The notes: generated by a model not told the origin, from the letters alone. Shown: positions 15,006-23,460, counted from the first letter of the stretch. The stretch: 64,000 nucleotides of DNA from Ardenticatenaceae bacterium (GCA_020634395.1 JACKBU010000003.1:258867-322866); one strand, 5' to 3'. Numbers and translations: made by a program.

Positions 15006-18000
15006 CTATCGCGCCCGAACATTGGCCACACCCGGCAGCCGGCGCAGTTCGCCGATCAGATCGTGGCAGATTTTGGTGCGCTGGTTGGGGAAGTCGATCG
15101 CCCAGCCATGCCCTGTCAGCTCTAAAGAAAGCGCATCGTCGCCTTCGTAACGGGCGGCTTTTTCCACGGCGCTGCGGCAAACTTCTTTCCAGTTGCCCAC
15201 CGGCTTGATCTCCACCACCACGGTTTTGATATTGTTGGCCACCCGGATGGCTTTTTTATCCCCGAAGACGATGGGGGGTGAAGGTTGGTTGGTTAGTTTG
15301 TTTGTTGGTTGGTTGGTTACGGGCAAGGTGGGAACGGCCGTAGCCGCGGCCGACGTTGTTTGCTCCCCGTTCACTGTTAACTGGTCTTTGTTGACTGCTT
15401 CCCTAACTGCGGGTGCGGCCACCGGCGCAGCGACCACCGGGCGGGCCAGAGTGTCTTCATCGAAGTTGGGCGGCGGCGGCGGACCGGCAAAGTCGCCGTC
15501 ATCGTCCGGTTCAGGATCAGCGGGGTAATCGGGTTCGGGCGGTGGTGTATAGGCGTGGAGCGGTTCGTGGAGACGGCCGTGGCCGTTGCCATTCACCGTC
15601 CGCCGCGGGAAGCTTTGGCCCAACAACTGGCCTTCATCATCCGCCGGGACGCCATTCTCCACAGTTGTTTGCACTTTGTCCACAATGACGTTGACGTCGT
15701 CGCCCTTCGTTTGCACCTTGCCCGTCACCAGCATCACCTGGTCCACGGCCACCAGATCACGAAATTCCTTCCAGGTGCGCGGGAAAAAGACCACGTCGAT
15801 TTTGTGATCGAGATCTTCGAGCGTGCCAAAGGCCATCGGGTCGCCCTTCTTCGTGGTCAGCGTGCGCAGCGTGCTGATCATGCCGGCGATGCGGACCTGC
15901 TTACCGTTGTCGGTGGCCTGGATTTCGCTGATAGTGATGTTGGTGTGCGGCTGGAGTTGGGCCAACGGCCGTTCCAGTGGATGCTCCGAGACATGCACGC
16001 CCAGCGCTTCCTTTTCCCACTCCAGCAGCACCTTGTGGTCTACCTTTTCCACGCTGTCCGGCGGATGCAGCAGGTCGACGGCCAGCTGCAGCGCCGGTGT
16101 GCCGGATAGGCCGCCGAACAGGCTCATCTGCCCCTGGGCCGCCGCGGCGTGTGTGCTGCCGCTGTAACCGACGATCCGATCTAGCGCGTCCATGAACTGC
16201 GCCGGCGTGCCCCACTCGTCGAAGGCGCGGCCTTTGATCATAAATTCTAACGGCCGTTTGCCCACCCGGCGCAGATCCACCCGGTCGCACAAATCTTGCA
16301 GGCTGGCAAAACGGCCGTTGGCCTCCCGCTCCTCCAGGATCACGGTCAGGGCGGCCGCCCCGGCATTTTTGATGGCGCCCAGGCCAAAGCGGATTAACGG
16401 CCGTTCCCCGCCATCCTCAATCGTAAAGTCCAGCCCGGACTTATTCACGTCCGGCGGGGCCACGTCAATGCCCAGATTCTTGGCCTCGGCAAAATAGCGC
16501 CGCACCTTGTCCGTGTTGTCCCGCTCCACGGAGAGCATGGCCGTCAGGTATTCCACCGGGTAGTGGGCTTTCAGGAAAGCCGTCTGGCAGGTCACCTTGG
16601 CGTAGTCGGCGGCGTGGGCCTTGTTAAAACCGTAGCGGGCAAAGAACTCAATGTCGCTCCAGATGGCGTCGCACACTTCTTTGCTAAAGCCACGGGCCAT
16701 CGCCCCCTCGGTAAACTTAATCTGGTGCTCCTCCATCAACTTCTTTTTCTTCTTAGCCACCGCCTTACGGATCATATCCGCCTCGCCCGGCTCGTAACCG
16801 GCCAGGTCAGAGGCAATGCGGATGATCTGCTCCTGGTAAACCAGAATGCCGTAGGTGTCTTTGAGGATCGGCTCCAGCGCCGGGGTGTGGTACTCGACGA
16901 TGTCTTTGTGCTCGTAAATCTCAGCGTGCATACGCCGGATGTACTCGGGAATGTTTTCCATCGGCCCCGGTCGGTAAAGGGAGATGGCGGCGATGATGTG
17001 GTCGAAGCGGCGCGGCTTCATTTCCATCATCAGGCGGCGCATGCCCGCGCCTTCCACCTGGAATACCCCGGCCACTTCGCCGCGCCCCAACATGTCGAAC
17101 AGCGCGTCCGGTTTTTTGGTCGGGTCCGGCCCCACCTGCCCCTGGTCGTAGGGGATGTTGTCCATGGTGTAGACGGTGCCGTAGCGCTCCTCGATGAGCC
17201 GCGCCGCCAGGCGCATCACGGTGAGGGTGCTCAGGCCCAAAAAGTCTACTTTTAGCAGGCCGATGGATTCGACAATTTCCATGGGCCATTGGGTCACGCG
17301 GTCCACGCCTCCCAGCCCTTCGTCGCCGCTGGTGGGCTTGTTCAGGGGCACGTATTCGTGCAGCGGCCGGTCGGAGACGATGACGCCGGCGGCATGGCTG
17401 GAGGCGTGGCGGGCCACCCCTTCCAGGTTGCGGGCGGTGTCCAGGAGGGTTTTAACGGCCGTTTCCCGTTTATACCGCTCCTCCAACTCTGCCGCATAAA
17501 ACTCGTGGTCTTTGTCCAGCACGTTTTCGATCTTCACCGGCTTGCCGGGGATGGCCGGCACCAGCCGGGCAATCGAATCGACTTCCGGCAGCGGCATATC
17601 CATTGCCCGCCCCACGTCGCGGATAGCCGCCCGCGCCCCCAGCGTCCCAAAGGTGATGATTTGCGCCACCTTTTCCGCGCCATAGCGCCTTTTGGTATAG
17701 GCCACCATCAGCCCGCGCACGTCATCGGGATAATCCAGGTCAATATCGGGCATCGACACGCGTCCCGGGTTCAAAAAGCGCTCAAAAATCAGGCTGTTCA
17801 CCAGTGGGTCGATGCTGGTGATGCCCAGCGTATAAGCCACCACCGAGCCCGCACCCGAACCGCGCACGTTCCACCAGATGTCGTTGTCCTTCCAATCCTG
17901 ATAGTTGTCATAGGGGAAGGGATCCTGGTGGATTTCCCACCAGGCGTCGCTGCGCACCGCCCACTCGCACAAATCCCATACAATCAGAAAGTACGTCGCA

Positions 18001-19022
18001 AAACCCATGCGGCTAATGATGTTTAACTCATGGTCCAGCCGGGCGCGCAGCCCCTGGTCGCTGGCGGCGCGCTCTGCGCCGTAGCGCCAGGCCAGCCCCT
18101 TTTCGCACAAATGGCGCAGGTAGCTGTCGGCCGTGTACCCCTCTGGCACCTCGAACTGCGGCAAATGGTAGCCTTCGTGGTCCAGGTTGACGTCGCATAT
18201 TTCGGCGATGAGCAGGCTGTTGTTCAGCGCACCGGGAATCTCGCTAAAAAGCGCCGCCATCTCGCTGTGGGCCTTCAGATAATACTCTTTGTCCGAAAAG
18301 GTGAGCTTGGGTGCGGCGACGGTTGAGCCGGTCTGGATGCACAGCAGCACTTCGTGCGGATTGGCATCCTCGGCGCGGGTGTAGTGGACGTCGTTGGTGG
18401 CCAGGAAGTTCTTTTCCAGGCCATAACGGGCAGCCATCTCCACCAGCTTTTTGTTGATGTCGGTCAACTCCGGGATGTGGTGCTCTTGCAGCTCAATAAA
18501 CAGCCGGTCTTTGCCGAAAATGTCCAGGTATTCGCCTAGCAACTCGTGGGCCAGGTTCATTTTGCCGGCGCCAATAGCCCGCGGAATTTCGGCCGCCATG
18601 CAGCCGGTGGTCGCAATTAGGCCTTCGCTGTGGCGGGCCATAAACTCACGGTCGATACGCGGTTTGTAGTAGTAGCCATCTAGCTGGGCGGCGCTGGCTA
18701 GTTGCAGCAAGTTCAGGTAGCCGGTCTGGTTTTGCGCCAGCAGCAGCATGTGGTAGCGCTCTTTGTCCAACTGCGGATCTTTGTCCTGCATTTTGCGCAT
18801 CGAGAGGTACGTTTCGATGCCAATGATGGGTTTAACGCCCGCGCTTTTGGCTGCCCGGTAGAATGGCATGGTGCCGTACATGGCTCCGTGGTCGGTGAGG
18901 GCAATGGCCGGCTGGTTGAGTTCCACGGCCCGCTGCACCAGTTCGTTGATGCGGCTCAAGCCATCGAGCAGGGAATATTCACTGTGGACGTGCAAATGGA
19001 CAAATGGCTGTTGATCGGTCAT
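15006..19022 (-). CDS. dnaE: DNA polymerase III alpha subunit
   Basis: About 1338 aa replicative polymerase, DnaE type. An N-terminal PHP domain starts FVHLHVHSEYSLLDGL. The palm includes NVRGSGAGSVVAYTLGI and SMPDIDLDYPDD (catalytic Asp pair), and the fingers include YRPGPMENIPEY and YGILVYQEQIIRIA with HAADYAKVTCQTAFLK. A helix-hairpin-helix region and an OB fold (ITISEIQATDNGKQVRIAGM) follow. Between the OB fold and the terminal domain is a Pro/Asp/Thr-rich linker of about 100 residues, part of which looks repeat-derived. The ATG of MTDQQPFVH is chosen because PHP begins there. The divergent helicase starts 190 bp away. Confidence 0.97.
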   Translation of the reverse strand: MTDQQPFVHLHVHSEYSLLDGLSRINELVQRAVELNQPAIALTDHGAMYGTMPFYRAAKSAGVKPIIGIETYLSMRKMQDKDPQLDKERYHMLLLAQNQTGYLNLLQLASAAQLDGYYYKPRIDREFMARHSEGLIATTGCMAAEIPRAIGAGKMNLAHELLGEYLDIFGKDRLFIELQEHHIPELTDINKKLVEMAARYGLEKNFLATNDVHYTRAEDANPHEVLLCIQTGSTVAAPKLTFSDKEYYLKAHSEMAALFSEIPGALNNSLLIAEICDVNLDHEGYHLPQFEVPEGYTADSYLRHLCEKGLAWRYGAERAASDQGLRARLDHELNIISRMGFATYFLIVWDLCEWAVRSDAWWEIHQDPFPYDNYQDWKDNDIWWNVRGSGAGSVVAYTLGITSIDPLVNSLIFERFLNPGRVSMPDIDLDYPDDVRGLMVAYTKRRYGAEKVAQIITFGTLGARAAIRDVGRAMDMPLPEVDSIARLVPAIPGKPVKIENVLDKDHEFYAAELEERYKRETAVKTLLDTARNLEGVARHASSHAAGVIVSDRPLHEYVPLNKPTSGDEGLGGVDRVTQWPMEIVESIGLLKVDFLGLSTLTVMRLAARLIEERYGTVYTMDNIPYDQGQVGPDPTKKPDALFDMLGRGEVAGVFQVEGAGMRRLMMEMKPRRFDHIIAAISLYRPGPMENIPEYIRRMHAEIYEHKDIVEYHTPALEPILKDTYGILVYQEQIIRIASDLAGYEPGEADMIRKAVAKKKKKLMEEHQIKFTEGAMARGFSKEVCDAIWSDIEFFARYGFNKAHAADYAKVTCQTAFLKAHYPVEYLTAMLSVERDNTDKVRRYFAEAKNLGIDVAPPDVNKSGLDFTIEDGGERPLIRFGLGAIKNAGAAALTVILEEREANGRFASLQDLCDRVDLRRVGKRPLEFMIKGRAFDEWGTPAQFMDALDRIVGYSGSTHAAAAQGQMSLFGGLSGTPALQLAVDLLHPPDSVEKVDHKVLLEWEKEALGVHVSEHPLERPLAQLQPHTNITISEIQATDNGKQVRIAGMISTLRTLTTKKGDPMAFGTLEDLDHKIDVVFFPRTWKEFRDLVAVDQVMLVTGKVQTKGDDVNVIVDKVQTTVENGVPADDEGQLLGQSFPRRTVNGNGHGRLHEPLHAYTPPPEPDYPADPEPDDDGDFAGPPPPPNFDEDTLARPVVAAPVAAPAVREAVNKDQLTVNGEQTTSAAATAVPTLPVTNQPTNKLTNQPSPPIVFGDKKAIRVANNIKTVVVEIKPVGNWKEVCRSAVEKAARYEGDDALSLELTGHGWAIDFPNQRTKICHDLIGELRRLPGVANVRAR
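15283..15400. repeat. Repeat-like segment inside the dnaE linker
   Basis: Within dnaE, the DNA from about 15283 to 15320 is a run of GGTT/GTTT words (on the coding strand AACC/AACA), encoding TNQPTNKLTNQP. The adjoining stretch to about 15400 holds CACTGTTAACTGG and TTGTTGACTG, words also seen in the intergenic elements near 12700 and 26700. This part of the linker is low in complexity and unlike the polymerase around it. It looks like an intergenic repeat absorbed in frame; that is an inference. Confidence 0.5.
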
Positions 19023-19100
19023 AGTTTGTCTGTAGCTGAACGTGTGTAGCTGCCGGTGACAGGAGACGGAGCGCCGGTGAAATGTGGCTGCTGCCCGGTT

Positions 19101-19120
19101 ATTTGTTGTGTTATCCCGCA
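19101..19120. promoter_or_regulatory. 20-mer shared with the HTH-ftsZ promoter region
   Basis: ATTTGTTGTGTTATCCCGCA lies between the divergent dnaE and helicase genes. A copy differing at a single base (A for G at position 10) lies at 46101-46120, just upstream of the small HTH gene that precedes ftsZ. It is about 79 bp from the dnaE ATG. It could be a shared operator or a dispersed repeat. Confidence 0.5.
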
Positions 19121-19201
19121 CCCCGAGTATAGCACATTGTGGTACCCGTGATTTAAATTTTAAGGATGAATTTGGCCCGCTGTCTGCCCGGTAAAACCCG
19201 C

Positions 19202-19207
19202 TATAAT
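19202..19207 (+). promoter_or_regulatory. -10 TATAAT directly before the helicase start
   Basis: A consensus TATAAT ends 6 nt before the helicase ATG, and no Shine-Dalgarno is present. Transcription starting about 7 nt after the -10 would begin at the ATG itself, giving a leaderless mRNA. No good -35 is visible. Confidence 0.55.
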
Positions 19208-19213
19208 CCCCCT

Positions 19214-21829
19214 ATGAATTTGCCAGAACTCCTGAACCAACTGCGCCTGAACCGCGACTTTATGTCCCAGGTGGTGGCCTGGGAACGCTTCCCCGCCCGC
19301 CCGGCCCAATTCCAGGCGGTGAACACGCTGGTAGACGGCCGTATCCTCGCCGCCCTCCAATCGCGCCACATCCACCAGTTCTTCACCCATCAGGCCGCGG
19401 CCATCGACGCGGTGCTGGCCGGCGACAACACCATCATCACCACCACCACCGCCTCCGGTAAATCGTTGTGCTACACTGTGCCCGTGCTGCAACGGCTGTT
19501 GGAACGGCCGTCCGCCCGCGCCCTCTACCTCTTCCCCACCAAAGCCCTGGCCCACGACCAGCTCGCCGAAACGGCCGCCATCGTCAGCGCCGGGCGGCTG
19601 CCCATCGAAGTAAACACCTACGACGGCGACACGCCGCAAAGCCGCCGGGCGCAGGTGCGCCGCGCCAGCGGCATCCTCATCAGCAACCCCGACATGCTGC
19701 ACGCGGGCATCCTGCCCTATCACCCCACCTGGCGCGACCTGTTCGCCAATTTGCAGTTCATCGTGCTGGACGAAATCCATACCTATCGCGGCGTGTTTGG
19801 CAGCCACGTGGCCAACGTGCTGCGCCGCGTGCTGCGCATTTGCGATTTTTATGGCAGCCATCCCCAGGTGATTTGCTGCTCGGCGACCATCGCCAATCCG
19901 CAGGAGCACGCGGAACGATTGGTGGGACGGCCGTTCACCCTCATCGACGAGCGGCAAAACGGCGCGCCGACCGGCGAGAAGCACGTCATCCTCTACAACC
20001 CGCCGATCATCGACGCCGAATTGGGGCTGCGCGGCAGCGCGGTGATGGCCGCCCGCGACGCGGCCGTCACCTTTCTGGCGCAGGACGTGCAGACCATCGC
20101 CTTTGCCCGCACACGGCAGACGGTGGAACTGCTGCTGACCTATTTGCAGGATGAGATGAAGATGCTGGGGCGGGAGGCCACGGCCGTTTCCGGCTATCGC
20201 GGCGGCTACTTGCCGTTGGAGCGGCGCGAGATTGAGCAGGGACTGCGCACCGGCGCGCTGCGCGGCGTGGTGGCCACCAACGCCCTGGAACTGGGCATCG
20301 ACATCGGCGAACTGGATGCGGCCGTGCTGACGGGCTATCCCGGCTCCATCGCCTCGACGTGGCAGCAAATTGGCCGCGCCGGGCGGCGGGCGGCGCAGTC
20401 GGCGGCCATTATGATCGCCAGCAACAATCCGCTCGACCAGTACATCTGCACCCATCCGCGCTATCTCTTCGGCCAGACGCCGGAGCACGCGCTGACCAAT
20501 CCCGACAACCTGCGCATCATGGTGCGCCACCTGCTCTGCGCCGCCTACGAACTGCCCTTCCGTGCCGACGAGCAGTTTGGCGGCCAGCCGGCGGAGATTT
20601 TGCTGCACGCGCTGGAAGCGGAGGGCATGCTGCACCAGACGCGGCAGCAGTATCACTATGTGGGCGAGGGCGCGCCAGCCACGGCCGTTTCCCTGCGTAC
20701 CAGCGGCGACGACAATATCATCGTCCACGACCTGGGCGACGAGCTGGATGAGACGAAGACGCGGGCCATCGGCGAGGTGGATTTGGAGCGTGCCCCGACG
20801 GTGGTGTTTGAGGGGGCCATCTACCTGCACCTGGCGCGCAGTTATCTGGTCGAGCATCTGGATTGGGACGGCCGTATCGCCTATGTGCGCCCGGTGGATG
20901 TGGATTATTACACGCGGGCCAGCGTGGGCAGCACCATCCGGGAACTGCGGGCAGCGGAAGAATCTTTAACGCAGAGGCGCGGAGGCGCAGAGGAGCAAGA
21001 ATCTGTGCAATCTGTGGACTTGCTCCGTGCGTGGGGCGAGGTGACGGTGGTGACGCAGGCGACGGGCTACCGGCGCGTCAAGCGTTACACGCATGAGACG
21101 CTGGGCTTTGGCGAGATTGATTTGCCGGAGATGACGCTGGAAACGGACGGCTACTGGCTGATCTTTGGCGAGGCGCTGACGGAGAAGCTGTACGACGCGG
21201 GCATTTTGCTGCGGCCGAATGATTATGGCCCGAACTGGCAGGCGCAGCGCAAAAAGGCGTTGGAGCGCGACGGCTACCGCTGCCGGATGTGCGGCGCGGC
21301 GGGCAAAGACCCTTCGGGTTTTCCCAAACCCGAAGGGTCTACGATGCTGCACGTACATCATATACGGCCGTTCCGCGAATTCAGCTATGTGCGCGGCGTG
21401 AACGAAAACTACCTGGACGCTAACAAACTGGAAAACCTGACCACCCTTTGCCCCTCCTGCCACCGCCAGGCCGAAGAGGGCCAGCAAACGCGCTCCGCGC
21501 TGGGCGGGCTGGCCTACGTGCTGCGCAACCTGGCCCCGCTCTACCTGATGTGCGACCCCAACGACATCCAGGTGACGGCCGAAAGCCGCAGCCCGCTCAC
21601 CCAAGCGCCGACGGTGGTGGTGTATGAACGGGTGGCGGCGGGCGTGGGCTTTAGCCAGCGCCTGTTTGAACTGCACGACACGCTGCTGGAAGCCGCGCTG
21701 GAACTGGTGACCGACTGCCGCTGCCGCGATGGCTGCCCGGCCTGCGTCGGCCCGCCGGGAGAAATCGGCCCGGAGACGAAGGCGGTGACGCGGCGGCTGC
21801 TGAAACTGCTGACTGGAAGCAGCCGGTAG
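19214..21829 (+). CDS. MrfA/YprA-like DEAD-box helicase with an HNH insertion
   Basis: About 871 aa superfamily 2 helicase. Motif I TTTTASGKSLCYTVP, motif II VLDEIHTYRG, motif III CSATIANP and motif VI QQIGRAGRRA are intact. The C-terminal DUF1998-type region ends in CRCRDGCPACVGP, the four-cysteine zinc site of the MrfA/YprA family, whose B. subtilis member acts in mitomycin damage repair. Inside the C-terminal region (about 685-775) lies an HNH module: ERDGYRCRMCG, LHVHHIRPF, NLTTLCPSCH. It may give nuclease activity or only a zinc fold. Two repeat-like inserts interrupt the protein (RRGGAEEQESVQS and DPSGFPKPEGS). The start is the ATG after TATAAT; an upstream ATG at 19166 is not needed for the fold. 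Confidence 0.9.
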   Translation: MNLPELLNQLRLNRDFMSQVVAWERFPARPAQFQAVNTLVDGRILAALQSRHIHQFFTHQAAAIDAVLAGDNTIITTTTASGKSLCYTVPVLQRLLERPSARALYLFPTKALAHDQLAETAAIVSAGRLPIEVNTYDGDTPQSRRAQVRRASGILISNPDMLHAGILPYHPTWRDLFANLQFIVLDEIHTYRGVFGSHVANVLRRVLRICDFYGSHPQVICCSATIANPQEHAERLVGRPFTLIDERQNGAPTGEKHVILYNPPIIDAELGLRGSAVMAARDAAVTFLAQDVQTIAFARTRQTVELLLTYLQDEMKMLGREATAVSGYRGGYLPLERREIEQGLRTGALRGVVATNALELGIDIGELDAAVLTGYPGSIASTWQQIGRAGRRAAQSAAIMIASNNPLDQYICTHPRYLFGQTPEHALTNPDNLRIMVRHLLCAAYELPFRADEQFGGQPAEILLHALEAEGMLHQTRQQYHYVGEGAPATAVSLRTSGDDNIIVHDLGDELDETKTRAIGEVDLERAPTVVFEGAIYLHLARSYLVEHLDWDGRIAYVRPVDVDYYTRASVGSTIRELRAAEESLTQRRGGAEEQESVQSVDLLRAWGEVTVVTQATGYRRVKRYTHETLGFGEIDLPEMTLETDGYWLIFGEALTEKLYDAGILLRPNDYGPNWQAQRKKALERDGYRCRMCGAAGKDPSGFPKPEGSTMLHVHHIRPFREFSYVRGVNENYLDANKLENLTTLCPSCHRQAEEGQQTRSALGGLAYVLRNLAPLYLMCDPNDIQVTAESRSPLTQAPTVVVYERVAAGVGFSQRLFELHDTLLEAALELVTDCRCRDGCPACVGPPGEIGPETKAVTRRLLKLLTGSSR
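20965..21017. repeat. GCAGAGGCGCGGAGGCGCAGAGG-type repeat inside the helicase
   Basis: The coding DNA contains GCAGAGG-CGCGGAGG-CGCAGAGG, then a CTGTGCAAT-CTGTGG doublet. It encodes LTQRRGGAEEQESVQSV between two conserved parts of the helicase C-terminal region. Similar GCAGAGGCG arrays are common intergenic repeats in several bacterial genomes, as I recall. The segment is Arg/Glu-rich and unlike its surroundings. Confidence 0.6.
21307..21340. repeat. Perfect 15-bp inverted repeat inside the HNH coding region
   Basis: AGACCCTTCGGGTTT (21307-21321) and its exact complement AAACCCGAAGGGTCT (21326-21340) are separated by TCCC. It falls between the first CxxC and the HVHH of the HNH module and encodes DPSGFPKPEGST. 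A perfect hairpin of this size in coding DNA is unusual and looks like a palindromic element inserted in frame. Confidence 0.9.
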
Positions 21830-21864
21830 CCGCCCCTTTCTCGCCCCATACCCGCTTCCCCGGC

Positions 21865-22200
21865 TCCGCGAACCCCATCTGCCGGCTCCCAAACGCACTT
21901 CACGGCTCCGTGAACCCCATCTGCCGGCTCCCAAAGGCACTTCCCGGCCCCGCGAACCCCGTCTGCCGGCTCCCAAACGCACTTCCCGGCTCCGCGAACC
22001 CCGTCTGCCGGCTCCCAAAGGCACTTCCCGGCTCCGCGAACCCCGTCTGCCGCCTCCCAAACGCACTTCCCGGCCCCGCGAACCCCATCTGCCACCTCCC
22101 AAACGCACTTCACGGCTCCGGGAACCCCATCTGCCGCCTCCCAAACGCACTTCCCGGCTCCGCGAACGCCCTCTGCTGCCTCCCAAACACACTTTACAAG
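21865..22200. repeat. Minisatellite, eight tandem units of 42 bp
   Basis: Eight head-to-tail copies of a 42-bp unit, each starting TCCGCGAACCCC or a close variant, containing CTGCCGGCTCCCAAACGC and ending ACTTCCCGGC. Units begin at 21865, 21907, 21949, 21991, 22033, 22075, 22117 and 22159. The last unit is the most diverged. Because 42 is a multiple of three, several frames stay open, but none has a start with ribosome-binding support. It lies 35 bp after the helicase stop and 88 bp before the next gene. Confidence 0.95.
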
Positions 22201-22288
22201 AAGGGGTTTTCAACCGCGCGGCCTTGCATTACTATTTGAGGAGAGGCTTTTTCAGAAAGGCATACAGTCCATTAGAGGCAGGTGAAGG

Positions 22289-22921
22289 ATGAAAATTGCA
22301 ATCATTGGCACAGGGAACGTGGGACAGGCGCTGGGCAGCGGCTGGGCGCAGCAGGGCCACGACATCGTTTTTGGCTCGCGCGACCCGCAAAGCGAGAAGG
22401 TGCAGGCGCTGCTGGCGGAGGTGGGAGAAACGGCCGTGGCCGCCGCCATCCCAGAAGCCGTCGCCGCCGCCGAGGTCGTCGTCCTGGCTATCCCCTGGAG
22501 CGGCGTGCAAAACACCGCCGAGAGCATTGCGGATTGGGGCGGCAAACTCCTCATCGACGCCACCAACCCCATCGCCCCCGGTTTTACCCTGGCCTTTGGC
22601 AAAGACGTCTCCGGCGCGGAGATGGTCGCCCACTGGGCCAAAGGGGCGCGCGTGGTGAAGGCATTTAATACCACCGGCGCAGAAACCATGTCCCATCCGC
22701 GCTACGGCGATCAATCCAGCACGATGTTCATCGCCGGCGATGACCCCGCCGCCAAACAAACCGTCACCCGACTGGCAGAGGCGCTGGGCTTTGACGTGGC
22801 CGACGTGGGCGCGCTGCAAACGGCGCGCTATCTGGAGCCGCTGGCGATGGTGTGGATTCACCTGGCGATGGTGCAGGGCAACGGCCGTCACATTGCCTTT
22901 AAGCTGCTGCGTCGAGAATAA
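22289..22921 (+). CDS. NADP(+)-binding oxidoreductase, F420H2:NADP reductase type
   Basis: A 210-aa Rossmann protein of the NPD/F420-dependent NADP oxidoreductase family. Seen are the N-terminal MKIAIIGTGNVGQALGSG dinucleotide fold, FGSRDP (NADP-preferring Arg), VVVLAIPWSG, LIDATNP, the family motif VVKAFNTTGAETM, and TMFIAGDDP with a C-terminal YLEPLAMVWIHLA. It may transfer hydride between F420 and NADP, but some relatives do not use F420. GGTGAAGG gives a Shine-Dalgarno. A zinc-ribbon gene follows after 5 bp, so they may share a transcript. The upstream flank is the 42-bp minisatellite. Confidence 0.88.
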   Translation: MKIAIIGTGNVGQALGSGWAQQGHDIVFGSRDPQSEKVQALLAEVGETAVAAAIPEAVAAAEVVVLAIPWSGVQNTAESIADWGGKLLIDATNPIAPGFTLAFGKDVSGAEMVAHWAKGARVVKAFNTTGAETMSHPRYGDQSSTMFIAGDDPAAKQTVTRLAEALGFDVADVGALQTARYLEPLAMVWIHLAMVQGNGRHIAFKLLRRE

Positions 22922-22926
22922 ACCTC

Positions 22927-23460
22927 ATGGACAACGAATTCCTGACCGAAATTGCCTGCCCCAACTGCCTGGCCCCCATCGACGTGCGCCAGCACAGCCA
23001 GCACGTCACCTGCGAGGCCTGCGGCAGCCAATTCTTGCTGGAAGGTCACATTTGCCCCAACTGCCACACCTATCATCGTGAGCCGCGAGCCATCTGCCGC
23101 CAGTGCGGGCAGCCGCTGACGCGCATCTGCCCCAAATGCCAGACGGCCAACTGGACCGGCGACGAATACTGCCAGAAGTGCGGCGCAGCCCTGGACATCT
23201 TCGAGATGCTGCAAAAAGTAGACGCCCGGTCGCGGGCAGAAAAGCTCAACGAGCAGCACGCCCACATCCGCCAATTGAAGGAAGAAGAGGAACTGGCTTC
23301 GCAGCGGCGCATGGCCGAGATGATGGCCATCGAGGAGGAGCGGCAGCAAGAACTGGCGCGCCAGCAGGCGGCCAGCCGCCAGCACGACCAGAAAATCCTG
23401 CTGATCGCTGCGGTGGTGGTGGTTTTTATCCTGCTGATAGCGGCGATAGCCCTGCTGTGA
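22927..23460 (+). CDS. Zinc-ribbon protein with coiled coil and C-terminal membrane anchor
   Basis: A 177-aa protein. The first 100 residues carry five CxxC pairs: CPNC, CEAC, CPNC, CRQC, CPKC, and a final CQKCG, consistent with tandem zinc ribbons. A charged helical segment rich in Glu, Gln and Arg (about 105-150; EEEELASQRRMAEMMAIEEE) likely forms a coiled coil. The C-terminus is a single membrane helix, ILLIAAVVVVFILLIAAIAL, with no tail beyond it, so the ribbons should face the cytoplasm. It begins 5 bp after the oxidoreductase and is followed by a terminator. Function is unknown. Confidence 0.85.
   Translation: MDNEFLTEIACPNCLAPIDVRQHSQHVTCEACGSQFLLEGHICPNCHTYHREPRAICRQCGQPLTRICPKCQTANWTGDEYCQKCGAALDIFEMLQKVDARSRAEKLNEQHAHIRQLKEEEELASQRRMAEMMAIEEERQQELARQQAASRQHDQKILLIAAVVVVFILLIAAIALL

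Noticed and set aside
19160..20857. Long open frame of 565 codons on minus, antisense to the helicase
   Set aside because: The plus strand encodes an unmistakable helicase with all motifs. The antisense frame is His/Gly/Arg-rich with no known fold and is a by-product of GC-rich codon use.
20966..22213. Minus-strand frame of 415 codons that runs through the 42-bp array (GREVRLGGGRWGSR-type repeats)
   Set aside because: It continues antisense into the helicase gene; repeats of 42 bp keep any frame open. No ribosome-binding site supports it.
21910..22239. Plus-strand frame through the minisatellite giving NPICRLPKALPG-type repeats
   Set aside because: No Shine-Dalgarno, and the peptide only mirrors the DNA repeat.
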